Assembly: GCF_000964545.1 (NCBI RefSeq)
Contig: NZ_BBVD01000004.1
Span: 372,001 to 436,000, forward strand
Direction of reading: 5' to 3'
From: Comamonas thiooxydans
GTDB lineage: Bacteria; Pseudomonadota; Gammaproteobacteria; Burkholderiales; Burkholderiaceae_C
Length of the DNA stretch: 64,000 nucleotides
This document shows, piece after piece, positions 24,888-35,080 of the stretch (positions within the stretch are counted from its first letter, which is position 1; every line of letters begins with the position of its first letter). Both the position numbers and the translations under genes were made by a program. The notes under the pieces are model-generated. The model did not search any database and was not told the origin of the DNA. It saw only the letters and a list, made by a program, of their open reading frames with translations.

Positions 24888-25586
24888 TCAGTCTTCGTCA
24901 CCCAGCAGCGCCTTGTGGATCACGGCGCCGATGATGGCGCCCACGATGGGAGCCAGCCAGAACAGCCAAAGTTGCTCCAGCGCGATGGCCGGCCCGAACA
25001 GCGCCGGGCCAGTGCTGCGGGCGGGGTTGACCGAGGTGTTGGTCACGGGAATGGAGATCAGGTGGATCAACGTCAGGCACAGGCCGATGCTCATGCCCGC
25101 AAAGCCCACGGCAGCCTTCTTGGTGGTGGAGCCCAGGATCACCAGCAGAAACACTGCGGTCAGCACCACTTCGGTCACCAGCGCCGCAGCCATATTGAAC
25201 TTGCCCGGCGAGTGATCCCCGTAGCCGTTGGTGGCCAGATCGGCCACCTGGGCGCCAGCCTTGCCACTGGCAATGAAATACAGCGCGGCGGCCGCCACAA
25301 TGGCACCCAGCACCTGGGCAATGATGTAACCGGGCAGCTCGGCAAAGCGAAAACGCCCCGCAACTGCCAGACCGACGGAGACCGCTGGATTGAAGTGACC
25401 GCCGGAGACTGGACCGAAGGCGTAAGCGCCCGTCAGCACCGTCAGGCCGAAGGCAAAGGACACGCCCAGCAGGCCGATGCCCACTTCGGGAAAGGCCGCT
25501 GCCAGCACCGCGCTGCCACAACCGCCAAACGTCAGCCAGAAAGTACCCAGAAACTCCGCCGACCATTTTTTGACATTGGATGCCAT
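24888..25586 (-). CDS. aqpZ: Aquaporin Z-type water channel
   Basis: This is a 232-residue inner-membrane channel with six helices and two NPA boxes (NPAVS at 66-70, NPARS at 187-191). The pore-filter residues match those of E. coli AqpZ with a one-residue offset: F44, H175, T184 and R190. GlpF-type glycerol channels instead have Trp, Gly and Phe there, and a longer chain. So, despite lying next to glpK, this is predicted to pass water rather than glycerol. It is convergent with glpK and shares its terminator. Confidence 0.9.
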   Translation of the reverse strand: MASNVKKWSAEFLGTFWLTFGGCGSAVLAAAFPEVGIGLLGVSFAFGLTVLTGAYAFGPVSGGHFNPAVSVGLAVAGRFRFAELPGYIIAQVLGAIVAAAALYFIASGKAGAQVADLATNGYGDHSPGKFNMAAALVTEVVLTAVFLLVILGSTTKKAAVGFAGMSIGLCLTLIHLISIPVTNTSVNPARSTGPALFGPAIALEQLWLFWLAPIVGAIIGAVIHKALLGDED

Positions 25587-25686
25587 GATTGCTCCCTATT
25601 TCCGATGGCGTTGTCCGTGCAGCCCCGCGCGGCACAGAAATGCTGGCATCTTAGAAAGCGATCAGCGAAAAGTACAAGGCACAAAT

Positions 25687-26865
25687 GTGAACAATCCACG
25701 ACAGCTCTGCCTTTGGGTCCTCTCGTTGATCTGCGCCAGTCTCGCTGCCTGCACGACGGCGTCGCTCGCACCCCACCGCATCTGCAGCACATCCGAGGCC
25801 CGGCCCTGGTCCCTGTTTGGGGAAATCCGCTGGCAGCACGACAAGCTGTTTGCCGACACGCCAGTGGGCGGCCTGTCCTCGATCGACTACGACGCGGGCA
25901 GCAATCTGTACTACCTGGTCAGCGACGACCGCTCCGCCCATGGGCCGGCGCGCTTTTACACGGCGCGTATCGAATACGACGCCAGCGGTCTGCATCAGGT
26001 CAGACTGCAAAATGCCCGACCGCTGCTCAGCCCCGCCCAGGCCCCCTACCCCAGCCACCGCCAGCCCGTGCCCGGCATCGCGACACCCGACGCGGAAGCC
26101 CTGCGCGTGCTGCCAGGAGGTCAGTCCCTGCTGTGGAGCAGCGAGGGCGACTTCTCACGCGGATTCGGCCCGCAATTGCTGCAATCAGGCAAGGATGGAC
26201 ACTGGCTGCGCGAATGGCCGCTGCCGCCCGAGCTGCACCTGCCGAGCAGCAAGACCCAAGGGCCGCGCAGCAACTTCACGCTCGAAGGTCTGGCGCTGAG
26301 CCAGGATGGCCGAACGCTCTGGCTGGCCATGGAGGCAGCGCTCAGACAGGACGGGGCCCTGCCCGCAGCTGAGCACTCGGGCGGCCCGGTGCGCATTACC
26401 GCCTATGACATGGGCACGCAGCAGCCCGCGCGCCAGCTTGCCTATCTGCCCGATGCCCTGCCTGCCGACCTGTGGCTGCAACGCGGTGCCATCAACGGCA
26501 TTAGCGCCGTGCTGGCCGACGGCCCTGAACACCTGCTGGTGCTGGAGCGCTCCTTTGCGCCACCGCTGCGCTTTGGCGCCCGCATCTACCGCATCAGCAC
26601 CCGTGCCGATGCAAGCAGCGATACGCTGGGCCAAACCCGGCTCGTGCCGGGCAGCTACCGCCCTGCAGACAAGGAATTGCTGCTGGACCTGGCAGATGCC
26701 GGCCTGCGGTCCGTGGACAACCTGGAGGGCATGAGCTGGGGACCGCTGCTGCCCGATGGCCGACGCGTGCTACTGCTGGTTAGCGACAACAACTTCAATC
26801 CCGCCGAAGTCACCCAGTTCGTCGCATTGAGCGAGGAACGCGGCCGCTGCGGCGCAGGTTTATAG
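25687..26865 (+). CDS. Esterase-like/phytase-like beta-propeller lipoprotein
   Basis: This is a 392-residue exported protein of the phytase-like domain family. GTG at 25687 gives a short lipoprotein signal ending LAAC. The body has the repeated blades of the family: GGLSSIDYDAGSNLYYLVSDDR, ATPDAEALRV, NFTLEGLALSQDGRTLWLAMEA, and the end DNLEGMSWGPLLPDGRRVLLLVSDNNF. Members are secreted or periplasmic, and true phytase activity is proved for few. It is divergent from aqpZ and 70 bases before proC. The start is less certain than the frame. Confidence 0.8.
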   Translation: MNNPRQLCLWVLSLICASLAACTTASLAPHRICSTSEARPWSLFGEIRWQHDKLFADTPVGGLSSIDYDAGSNLYYLVSDDRSAHGPARFYTARIEYDASGLHQVRLQNARPLLSPAQAPYPSHRQPVPGIATPDAEALRVLPGGQSLLWSSEGDFSRGFGPQLLQSGKDGHWLREWPLPPELHLPSSKTQGPRSNFTLEGLALSQDGRTLWLAMEAALRQDGALPAAEHSGGPVRITAYDMGTQQPARQLAYLPDALPADLWLQRGAINGISAVLADGPEHLLVLERSFAPPLRFGARIYRISTRADASSDTLGQTRLVPGSYRPADKELLLDLADAGLRSVDNLEGMSWGPLLPDGRRVLLLVSDNNFNPAEVTQFVALSEERGRCGAGL

Positions 26866-26935
26866 TGCCGTTCTGCGCCTGGAATCCGAATACAGGCTTG
26901 CCCACTTGCTGCATCGCAGAGCGAATCGAACCATC

Positions 26936-27775
26936 ATGAGCCAGACCGACCACTCGACCTCCGTTTTCCCTCCCATCGCCTTTATCGGCGGCGGCAACAT
27001 GGCCAGCGCCATCATCGGCGGCCTGATCCGCCAGGGCGTTCCGGCCAGCAGCATCACCGTGGTCGAGCCTTTTGAAGCCACGCGCGCTGCGATCAAGACC
27101 AGCTTCGGCATCGACGCCCTGCCCGCCGCCACCGAGACCCTGCAAAGCGCCCAACTGGTGGTCTGGGCCGTCAAGCCCCAGAGCTTCAAGGAAGCGACCG
27201 CTCCCGTTGCCACCCACACCCGCAACGCCCTGCACCTGAGCGTGGCTGCCGGCATCACCACCGACAGCATTGCGGCCTGGACCGGCACCCACCGCATCGT
27301 GCGCGCCATGCCCAATACACCGGCCCTGGTGGGCAAGGGCATGACGGGCCTGTTCGCCCGCCCCGAAGTCGATGCCCAGGGCAAGGCCCTGATCGAGACC
27401 GTGATCGGCAGCACCGGCGAACTCACCTGGGTAGACAAGGAAGCCCATCTGGATGCCGTGACGGCCATCTCCGGCTCCGGCCCCGCCTATGTATTCCTGT
27501 TCCTCGAAGCCATGACCCAGGCAGGCGTCGACATGGGCCTCAGCGCCGAGCAAAGCTACAAGCTGGCCGTGGCCACTTTTGCGGGCGGCTCGGAACTGGC
27601 GGCACGCTCCAGCGAAAGCGCCGAAGTGCTGCGCCAGCGCGTGACCAGCAAGGGCGGCACCACCTACGCTGCCATCACTCATATGCAGGAGCAGAAGCTG
27701 CCCGAGCATTTTATCGAAGCCATGCGCAAGGCCCAGATCCGCGCACAGGAGTTGGCTGCCGAGTTCGGCAAATAA
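26936..27775 (+). CDS. proC: Pyrroline-5-carboxylate reductase
   Basis: This enzyme makes proline from 1-pyrroline-5-carboxylate with NAD(P)H. It is 279 residues, and the N-terminal Rossmann loop reads AFIGGGNMASAI at about 14-25. VRAMPNTPALVGKGMTGLF and the C-terminal signature AISGSGPAYVFLFLEAM with GGTTYAAI are diagnostic. The start is ATG at 26936; a terminator follows the stop. Confidence 0.96.
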   Translation: MSQTDHSTSVFPPIAFIGGGNMASAIIGGLIRQGVPASSITVVEPFEATRAAIKTSFGIDALPAATETLQSAQLVVWAVKPQSFKEATAPVATHTRNALHLSVAAGITTDSIAAWTGTHRIVRAMPNTPALVGKGMTGLFARPEVDAQGKALIETVIGSTGELTWVDKEAHLDAVTAISGSGPAYVFLFLEAMTQAGVDMGLSAEQSYKLAVATFAGGSELAARSSESAEVLRQRVTSKGGTTYAAITHMQEQKLPEHFIEAMRKAQIRAQELAAEFGK

Positions 27776-27803
27776 AAAAACCGGCCTCGGCCGGTTTCTT
27801 TTT
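27774..27803. terminator. Bidirectional terminator between proC and ubiA
   Basis: AAACCGGCC (27778-27786) and GGCCGGTTT (27789-27797) form a stem with an A run before it and six Ts after CT. It serves proC on the plus strand and may also serve ubiA on the minus strand. Confidence 0.85.
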
Positions 27804-27860
27804 TAGTCTTTCAAGAATCTATCGCTTATCAGTCAAGCGCTTTGAGCTATTAAAACAGGA

Positions 27861-28742
27861 CTATTTCAACGCAAACCCTAGCGCCACGCCTGCAAAGATC
27901 GCGGCACCAATCCAGTGACTCTTGCTGAAGGCGACAAAACAGCCTTCGCGCGTGCGGTCCTTGATCAGGCTGAAATGCCAGACGATCTGTGCCGCTGCCA
28001 CGCCCATGCCCAGCCAGAAGGGCCAGCCCAGCTGATAAGGAGCCAGCACCCAGGCGATCAGCCCCCAGCACAGGGCAAAGAACAGCATGATCGCCGTGAC
28101 ATCGAAACGGCCCAGGGTGATGGCCGAGGTCTTCATGCCGATCTTGAGATCGTCATCGCGGTCCACCATGGCGTATTCGGTGTCATAGGCCAGCACCAGA
28201 AACATATTCGCCAGCCACAGCGTCCAGGCCGTGGCGCTGACCTCACCGGTCACCGCCGCAAACGCAATCACGATGCCGAAATTGAAGGCAATGCCCAGAA
28301 AGGCCTGAGGCATGGCAAAAAAGCGCTTGGTGAAGGGATAGAGAATCGTGAACAGCACGGCTGGCACCGACCAGGCCACGGCCTCCCAGCGGGTGGACAA
28401 CACCAGGCCGAAGGCCACCAGCGTGAGCACCAGGCCGACCATGGCCGCCTCCCTGACCGAGATCTGGCCACTGGTGATGGGGCGCTGGGTGGTGCGCTTC
28501 ACATGCCTGTCGAAGTCGCGGTCGGCAATATCGTTGATGGTGCAGCCCGCGCTGCGCATCAACACCGTGCCCAGCACAAAGACCACGAGCAGATGCCAGC
28601 CCGGAAAGCCCTGGCCTGCCACCCACAGCGCCACCAGCGTGGGCCAGACCAGCACCAGCCAGCCTGCGGGGCGGTTGAAGCGGATCAGATCAAGATACAG
28701 CGACAGCTTGGAGCGCGGCGAAGCAGGGATGGAGGCGGACAT
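27861..28742 (-). CDS. ubiA: 4-hydroxybenzoate polyprenyltransferase
   Basis: This inner-membrane enzyme attaches the polyprenyl tail to 4-hydroxybenzoate in ubiquinone synthesis. It is 293 residues with about eight membrane segments. The first aspartate-rich motif NDIADRDFD is at 70-78 and the second, DTEYAMVDRDDD, lies in the middle. RFNRPAGWLVLVWPT near the start is typical. I choose MSASIPAS at 28742; the frame stays open upstream into the PAP2 gene. It lies 50 bases behind the PAP2 gene on the same strand. Confidence 0.95.
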   Translation of the reverse strand: MSASIPASPRSKLSLYLDLIRFNRPAGWLVLVWPTLVALWVAGQGFPGWHLLVVFVLGTVLMRSAGCTINDIADRDFDRHVKRTTQRPITSGQISVREAAMVGLVLTLVAFGLVLSTRWEAVAWSVPAVLFTILYPFTKRFFAMPQAFLGIAFNFGIVIAFAAVTGEVSATAWTLWLANMFLVLAYDTEYAMVDRDDDLKIGMKTSAITLGRFDVTAIMLFFALCWGLIAWVLAPYQLGWPFWLGMGVAAAQIVWHFSLIKDRTREGCFVAFSKSHWIGAAIFAGVALGFALK

Positions 28743-28792
28743 GAGACGGGTTCCGAAAGGCAGGAGATCACGACCGGGCCCCCAGGCCACGA

Positions 28793-29650
28793 TCAGCGCA
28801 GCGGTAATTGTGCCTCGGCCTGCGGCGGCCCGATGGCGCCGCCCCCATGCTCGACACGGTCTGTCAACCAGAGCACCAGGGCCGTCCAGCCCAGGCCCAG
28901 GCACAGGCCCGCCAGCACATCGCTGGCATGGTGCACGGACAGCAGCACGCGGCTCAAGCCCGTGCTCAAGGCCAGCAGCGCCGCCGCCGCAAAGACCCAA
29001 GCCCGCCAGCGCCGCGGCAGGCGACGAGCGGCCAGCCAGGCCAGCATGCCGAAAATCGCTGCCGTGCCCGCGCTATGGCCGCTGGGAAAGCTGAAGCCGG
29101 CCTCATGCACCAGCCCGTCCAGCGGGCGGGCGCGCTGCATGGACCCCTTGATGAAACGCACCCACAGTCCGGTGCCGGCCACCGCCACCACCCAGCTCAG
29201 CAGTTGCAGACCCTGGCGCCGCCACAGCAGCCACAGGCCCACGACCAGACTCAGCAACCCCATGACGCGCAAATCCCCGAGCTGGGTCCATGCCCGCACC
29301 AGAGGCTGCATCATGTGCGGCAGTGCCGCGCTCACCGCGCGCTGCAGCTTCAGGTCCAGGGCCATCAGCCCCTGAGGCAGCTGCACCGACTGGGACTGGT
29401 GCACGCCGACGCTCAGCAGGGCCAGAAGCACAGCGGCCAGTGCCGCCACCGCCAGCAAGCGACCGCCATCCGGCCTGAAGTCCGCGCTGCGGTCCTGCCA
29501 CAGCCACTCGGCCCTGCCCTGCACACGGCAACGCAGCATGCAGGCCGCAACCAGCAACAGCAGCAGCAACACCCAGATGACATGTCTGTCCACCCATTGC
29601 GCCAGCAGGACCACGGGAGTCGCTGCAGAAAACACAGGCATTCCTTTCAA
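28793..29650 (-). CDS. PAP2-family membrane phosphatase
   Basis: This is a 285-residue membrane protein with the three catalytic blocks of PAP2 enzymes: K-x6-RP at 168-176, PSGH at 189-192, and SR-x5-H-x3-D at 233-244. Such enzymes remove phosphate from lipids such as undecaprenyl pyrophosphate or phosphatidic acid, outside the inner membrane. Two starts are possible: TTG at 29650 or ATG at 29641, the latter with GAAAGGA directly against it. Both lie under 30 bases from the dps terminator. It is followed by ubiA. The substrate is unknown. Confidence 0.85.
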   Translation of the reverse strand: MKGMPVFSAATPVVLLAQWVDRHVIWVLLLLLLVAACMLRCRVQGRAEWLWQDRSADFRPDGGRLLAVAALAAVLLALLSVGVHQSQSVQLPQGLMALDLKLQRAVSAALPHMMQPLVRAWTQLGDLRVMGLLSLVVGLWLLWRRQGLQLLSWVVAVAGTGLWVRFIKGSMQRARPLDGLVHEAGFSFPSGHSAGTAAIFGMLAWLAARRLPRRWRAWVFAAAALLALSTGLSRVLLSVHHASDVLAGLCLGLGWTALVLWLTDRVEHGGGAIGPPQAEAQLPLR

Positions 29651-29660
29651 AGCAAAAGCG

Positions 29661-29701
29661 AAAAAGCCCTGACGGGCCTCTGGAGGCCAGCCCGTCAGGG
29701 C
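29661..29701 (-). terminator. Terminator of dps
   Basis: GCCCTGACGGGC (29666-29677) and GCCCGTCAGGGC (29690-29701) pair perfectly over 12 bases. On the minus strand the hairpin is followed by five T residues. It ends dps, 11 to 20 bases before the PAP2 gene begins. Confidence 0.88.
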
Positions 29702-29738
29702 TTGGGGAGACCGGGACGAGCGGCTGCCGCGGCGCGGC

Positions 29739-30275
29739 TCACTCCTCGAGCAGGGAGCGCAGCATCCAGGCGGTCTGCTCGTGCACGGCCAGACGCTGGG
29801 TCAGCAGATCGGCCGTGGGCTCATCGCCTGCCTTGTCGGCACGTGGGAACAGCTGGCGTGCCGTGCGCGCCACGGCCTCATGACCCTGTACCAGAATGCG
29901 CACCATCTCCAGGGCCTTGGGCGGCTGGGCCGGGGCATCGGGCAGGCTGGTGAGCTTGCCGAACTGGGCATAGGAGCCAGGTGCATGGTGGCCCAGTGCG
30001 CGGATGCGCTCGGCCACGGGATCGACGGCATTCCACAGCTCGGTGTACTGCGCCATGAACATGGTGTGCAGCGTGTTGAACATGGGCCCCGTGACGTTCC
30101 AGTGGAAGTTGTGCGTGGTCAGGTACAGCGTATAGGTGTCGGCCAGTAGCACCGACAGTCCCTTGGCGATGGCAGCACGGTCCTCGTCGCTGATGCCGAT
30201 GTGGATGCCTGCGGGCACCTGCGGCGTGGCATCCGGCTTGTGTTTCTGCGATTTGTCCTTGCCTTGCTTGGTCAT
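29739..30275 (-). CDS. dps: Dps-family DNA-binding ferritin
   Basis: This is a 178-residue dodecameric mini-ferritin that stores iron using hydrogen peroxide and shields DNA. The ferroxidase region is clear: NFHWNV with H58, then H70, D85 and E89 (AVDPVAERIRALG). The ligand expected four residues after H70 is methionine in MFMAQY, rather than an acidic residue. The lysine-rich N-terminus (KQGKDKSQKHK) could bind DNA. It has an AAAGGTGAG ribosome site, lies just behind oxyR, and is a plausible OxyR target. Confidence 0.92.
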   Translation of the reverse strand: MTKQGKDKSQKHKPDATPQVPAGIHIGISDEDRAAIAKGLSVLLADTYTLYLTTHNFHWNVTGPMFNTLHTMFMAQYTELWNAVDPVAERIRALGHHAPGSYAQFGKLTSLPDAPAQPPKALEMVRILVQGHEAVARTARQLFPRADKAGDEPTADLLTQRLAVHEQTAWMLRSLLEE

Positions 30276-30338
30276 GCACTCACCTTTCAGGTTTAACGGA
30301 TCCAGACTCCCGCCCTCTTCGAGCCACTGCAGCAGCGC

Positions 30339-31307
30339 TTATTGCGACAGGCGCTGTACTCCTGGCAGCGGGCAGGCGTAGACGGCATTACGCAGTGCGG
30401 CAATCGCCTCATAACGCGTGAAACTGCGCCGCCAGGCCAGCACCACACGGCGGGTGGGCGGTGCAATGCCGTCTTCCTCATGAATCGGAAGATAGCGGAT
30501 ATGAGGTTCGTCAGCGCGGCGACGGCGCTCAATGGGAGCCAGCGCATCTTCGGGCACAGACAGGCGCGGCACCAGGGTCACGCCCATGCCGGCGGCCACC
30601 ATGTACTTGATGGTTTCCAGCGACGAGCCCTCGAACGTGCGGCGAATGCCTTCGGAGTTGCTGGCATAGCGCGCGAACTCCGGGCAGACCTCAAGCACAT
30701 GGTCGCGGAAGCAGTGACCCGCGCCCAGCAGCAGCATGGTCTCGTTCTTGAGATCCGTGGTGGACAGGCTTTTCTTCTGCGCCAGCGGGTGGGTGCTGGG
30801 CACGGCGGCCATGAAGGGCTCGTCGTACAGCGGCGCCAGTGCCAGACCGGTATCGGGGAAGGGCTCGGCCATGATGGCGCAGTCTATCTCGCCCGTGCGC
30901 AGCATCTCCAGCAGCTTGACGGTGAAGTTCTCCTGCAGCATCAGCGGCATCTGCGGCGTCATATTGATGGAGTTGCGCACCAGATCGGGGAGCAGGTAAG
31001 GGCCTATGGTGTAGATCACGCCCAGGGTCAGAACGCCTGACAGCGGGTCCTTGCCGCGCTTGGCGATTTCCTTGATCTCGTTGGCCTGCTCGAGCACGCT
31101 TTGGGCCTGGCGCACGATCTCCTCGCCCAGCGAGGTTACCGAGACTTCGCCGGCACTGCGCTCGAAAATCTTGACATCCAGCTCTTCCTCCAGCTTCTTG
31201 ATCGCCACGGACAGCGTAGGCTGGGACACATAGCAGGCTTCGGCGGCGCGGCCAAAGTGCTTTTCCCGCGCAACGGCCACGATGTACTTCAATTCGGTAA
31301 GAGTCAT
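30339..31307 (-). CDS. oxyR: Hydrogen-peroxide-sensing LysR-type regulator OxyR
   Basis: This is a 322-residue LysR-type activator of peroxide defence. The N-terminal helix-turn-helix reads HFGRAAEACYVSQPTLSVAIKKLE. The two redox cysteines are at the canonical positions 199 and 208 (GHCFRDHVLEVCPE), so peroxide sensing should be intact. It lies downstream of recG, as in other betaproteobacteria, and 63 bases ahead of dps. A short inverted repeat and AT-rich DNA lie upstream. Confidence 0.96.
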   Translation of the reverse strand: MTLTELKYIVAVAREKHFGRAAEACYVSQPTLSVAIKKLEEELDVKIFERSAGEVSVTSLGEEIVRQAQSVLEQANEIKEIAKRGKDPLSGVLTLGVIYTIGPYLLPDLVRNSINMTPQMPLMLQENFTVKLLEMLRTGEIDCAIMAEPFPDTGLALAPLYDEPFMAAVPSTHPLAQKKSLSTTDLKNETMLLLGAGHCFRDHVLEVCPEFARYASNSEGIRRTFEGSSLETIKYMVAAGMGVTLVPRLSVPEDALAPIERRRRADEPHIRYLPIHEEDGIAPPTRRVVLAWRRSFTRYEAIAALRNAVYACPLPGVQRLSQ

Positions 31308-31410
31308 AGAGAGGGGGTCTTTCGGATCATCAATAACGGCATTGATTCATCCTGTTTTTGCATTCAATCACATATTACCAAGGCAAAAGATTACATATAT
31401 TCCTGCAAAA

Positions 31411-31426
31411 ACGTAACTATTTACGT
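31411..31426. promoter_or_regulatory. Inverted repeat upstream of oxyR
   Basis: ACGTAA (31411-31416) and TTACGT (31421-31426) form a perfect 6-base repeat separated by CTAT, in the AT-rich 142-base gap between recG and oxyR. It could be an operator for oxyR; it does not match the OxyR consensus well. Confidence 0.3.
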
Positions 31427-31449
31427 CTACAGACGCAATTTTCGGTACT

Positions 31450-33633
<2,184 letters not shown>

Positions 33634-33781
33634 CTGAGACTCCTTGACTACACTCCCCGCGACAGGGAAAGCAATGTATGTATATACAGCATATTCAGGT
33701 TTGCAAACAACTGCCGCCAGCGCAATAACGTCAAAATCGCTACCATTCCCAATTTGTTACTATGTGTTTCCTCGTAAATCC

Positions 33782-34993
33782 ATGTTGAAGCGAGTTGATG
33801 TCGAGCACCTGCGCCCGGGAATGTTTGTGCACGAGTTCTGCGGCTCGTGGATGGAGCACCCCTTTTTGCGTACCCGCCTCCTGCTCGATCAGCCCAGGGA
33901 CCTGGAACGCCTGCTTGCCACCACCATCCGCCAGGTGTGGATAGACACCGGCAAGGGGGCCGACATCGCCCCCGACATCACGCCCGCAGAAGTCTTGGAG
34001 TCGCCAGGCGACGAAGCTGTGCCCAGCTCGCCGGTACGGCCCACCAGAACCAACGTGGAGTTGCAGCAGGCCCATCAGATCATTGGGCAGGCACGTGATG
34101 TGCTCAAGACCATGTTCAAGGACGTTCGCCTGGGCCGTCCGCTGGACCTGCCTGCCTCAGGTCTGCTGGTCGACAAGATGGCCGAGTCGATCAAGCGCAA
34201 CCCCCACGCCCTGATCAGCCTGGCGCGTCTGAAGACTGCGGACAACTACTCCTATATGCACAGCATTGCGGTGTGCGCGCTGATGATTGGTCTGGCACAC
34301 CGCATGGGTCTGGACGAGCACCAGGTGCATCAGGCCGGTATCGCAGGCCTGCTGCACGATATCGGTAAAAGCAGAGTGCCGCCGGATGTTCTCAACAAGC
34401 CTGGGCCGCTGGATGCCGAGGAATGGGTCATCATGAAGTCCCACCCTCGCTGGGGCTACGAAATCCTGTTGCCTCAGGGGCTGGACGACGCCGTTACCGA
34501 CGCCTGCCTGCATCACCACGAAAAAGTCGACGGCACGGGCTATCCCGACGGACTGAAGCAGGACGAGATCAGTCTGATGGCGCGCATGACGGCAGTCTGC
34601 GATGTCTATGACGCAATCACCTCGGATCGCCCCTACAAGCAGGGCTGGCACCCGGCCATCGCGCTGCAGCGCATGGCGCAATGGGCGCCCCATCATTTCG
34701 ACAAGGCCATCTTCGAGCAGTTTGTCCAGACGGTGGGCATCTACCCGCTGGGCTCGCTGGTGCGGCTGCAGTCGCAGCATCTTGCCGTGGTGCTGGATGT
34801 CTCGCCGACCTGTTTGCTGACCCCGAAAGTGCGGCGCTTTTACTGCCTCAGCCAGCAGCGCCGCATCACGCCCGAGATTCTCGACCTGGCCTGCCCACAT
34901 GCCAACGACAGCATAGTCGGGCGCGAAGACCCTGCCGACTGGCCCTTCAGGAATCTCAACGAGCTCTGGAATCCAGCTGCTGCTCAGCCCTGA
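33782..34993 (+). CDS. HD-GYP cyclic-di-GMP phosphodiesterase with DUF3391 N-domain
   Basis: This is a 403-residue protein. Residues 1-90 look like DUF3391 (VEHLRPGMFVHEFCGSWMEHPF), and 150-310 form an HD-GYP domain with H160, HD at 192-193, HHH at 244-246 and GTGYPDG at 251-257. All catalytic positions I can check are intact, so cyclic-di-GMP hydrolysis is expected. There is no signal or receiver domain, so it is probably cytoplasmic. The frame is open from 33644, but MLKRVDVEHL at 33782 is the family N-terminus. Confidence 0.9.
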   Translation: MLKRVDVEHLRPGMFVHEFCGSWMEHPFLRTRLLLDQPRDLERLLATTIRQVWIDTGKGADIAPDITPAEVLESPGDEAVPSSPVRPTRTNVELQQAHQIIGQARDVLKTMFKDVRLGRPLDLPASGLLVDKMAESIKRNPHALISLARLKTADNYSYMHSIAVCALMIGLAHRMGLDEHQVHQAGIAGLLHDIGKSRVPPDVLNKPGPLDAEEWVIMKSHPRWGYEILLPQGLDDAVTDACLHHHEKVDGTGYPDGLKQDEISLMARMTAVCDVYDAITSDRPYKQGWHPAIALQRMAQWAPHHFDKAIFEQFVQTVGIYPLGSLVRLQSQHLAVVLDVSPTCLLTPKVRRFYCLSQQRRITPEILDLACPHANDSIVGREDPADWPFRNLNELWNPAAAQP

Positions 34994-35009
34994 AGCCGGC
35001 AGCCCTAAT

Positions 35010-35029
35010 GGCGATTTGCGACAATCGCC
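35010..35029 (+). other. Small hairpin between the HD-GYP gene and queA
   Basis: GGCGATT (35010-35016) and AATCGCC (35023-35029) pair over seven bases, followed by CACTTGTTTG. The T content is too low for a confident terminator. Confidence 0.35.
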
Positions 35030-35080
35030 CACTTGTTTGATTGAACTTGGAACGGGCCTCGTACGGCCCTCAAGCACCGC

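Noticed and set aside
24888..25586. Calling the channel next to glpK a glycerol facilitator (GlpF)
   Set aside because: The histidine and phenylalanine filter residues and the short length match AqpZ, not GlpF.
24216..26372. A 718-codon plus-strand frame over glpK, aqpZ and the phytase-like gene
   Set aside because: It crosses three real genes and a terminator in the wrong frame.
27825..27855. Further copy of the repeat between the proC terminator and ubiA
   Set aside because: About 11 of 15 positions match; suggestive but not enough to annotate.
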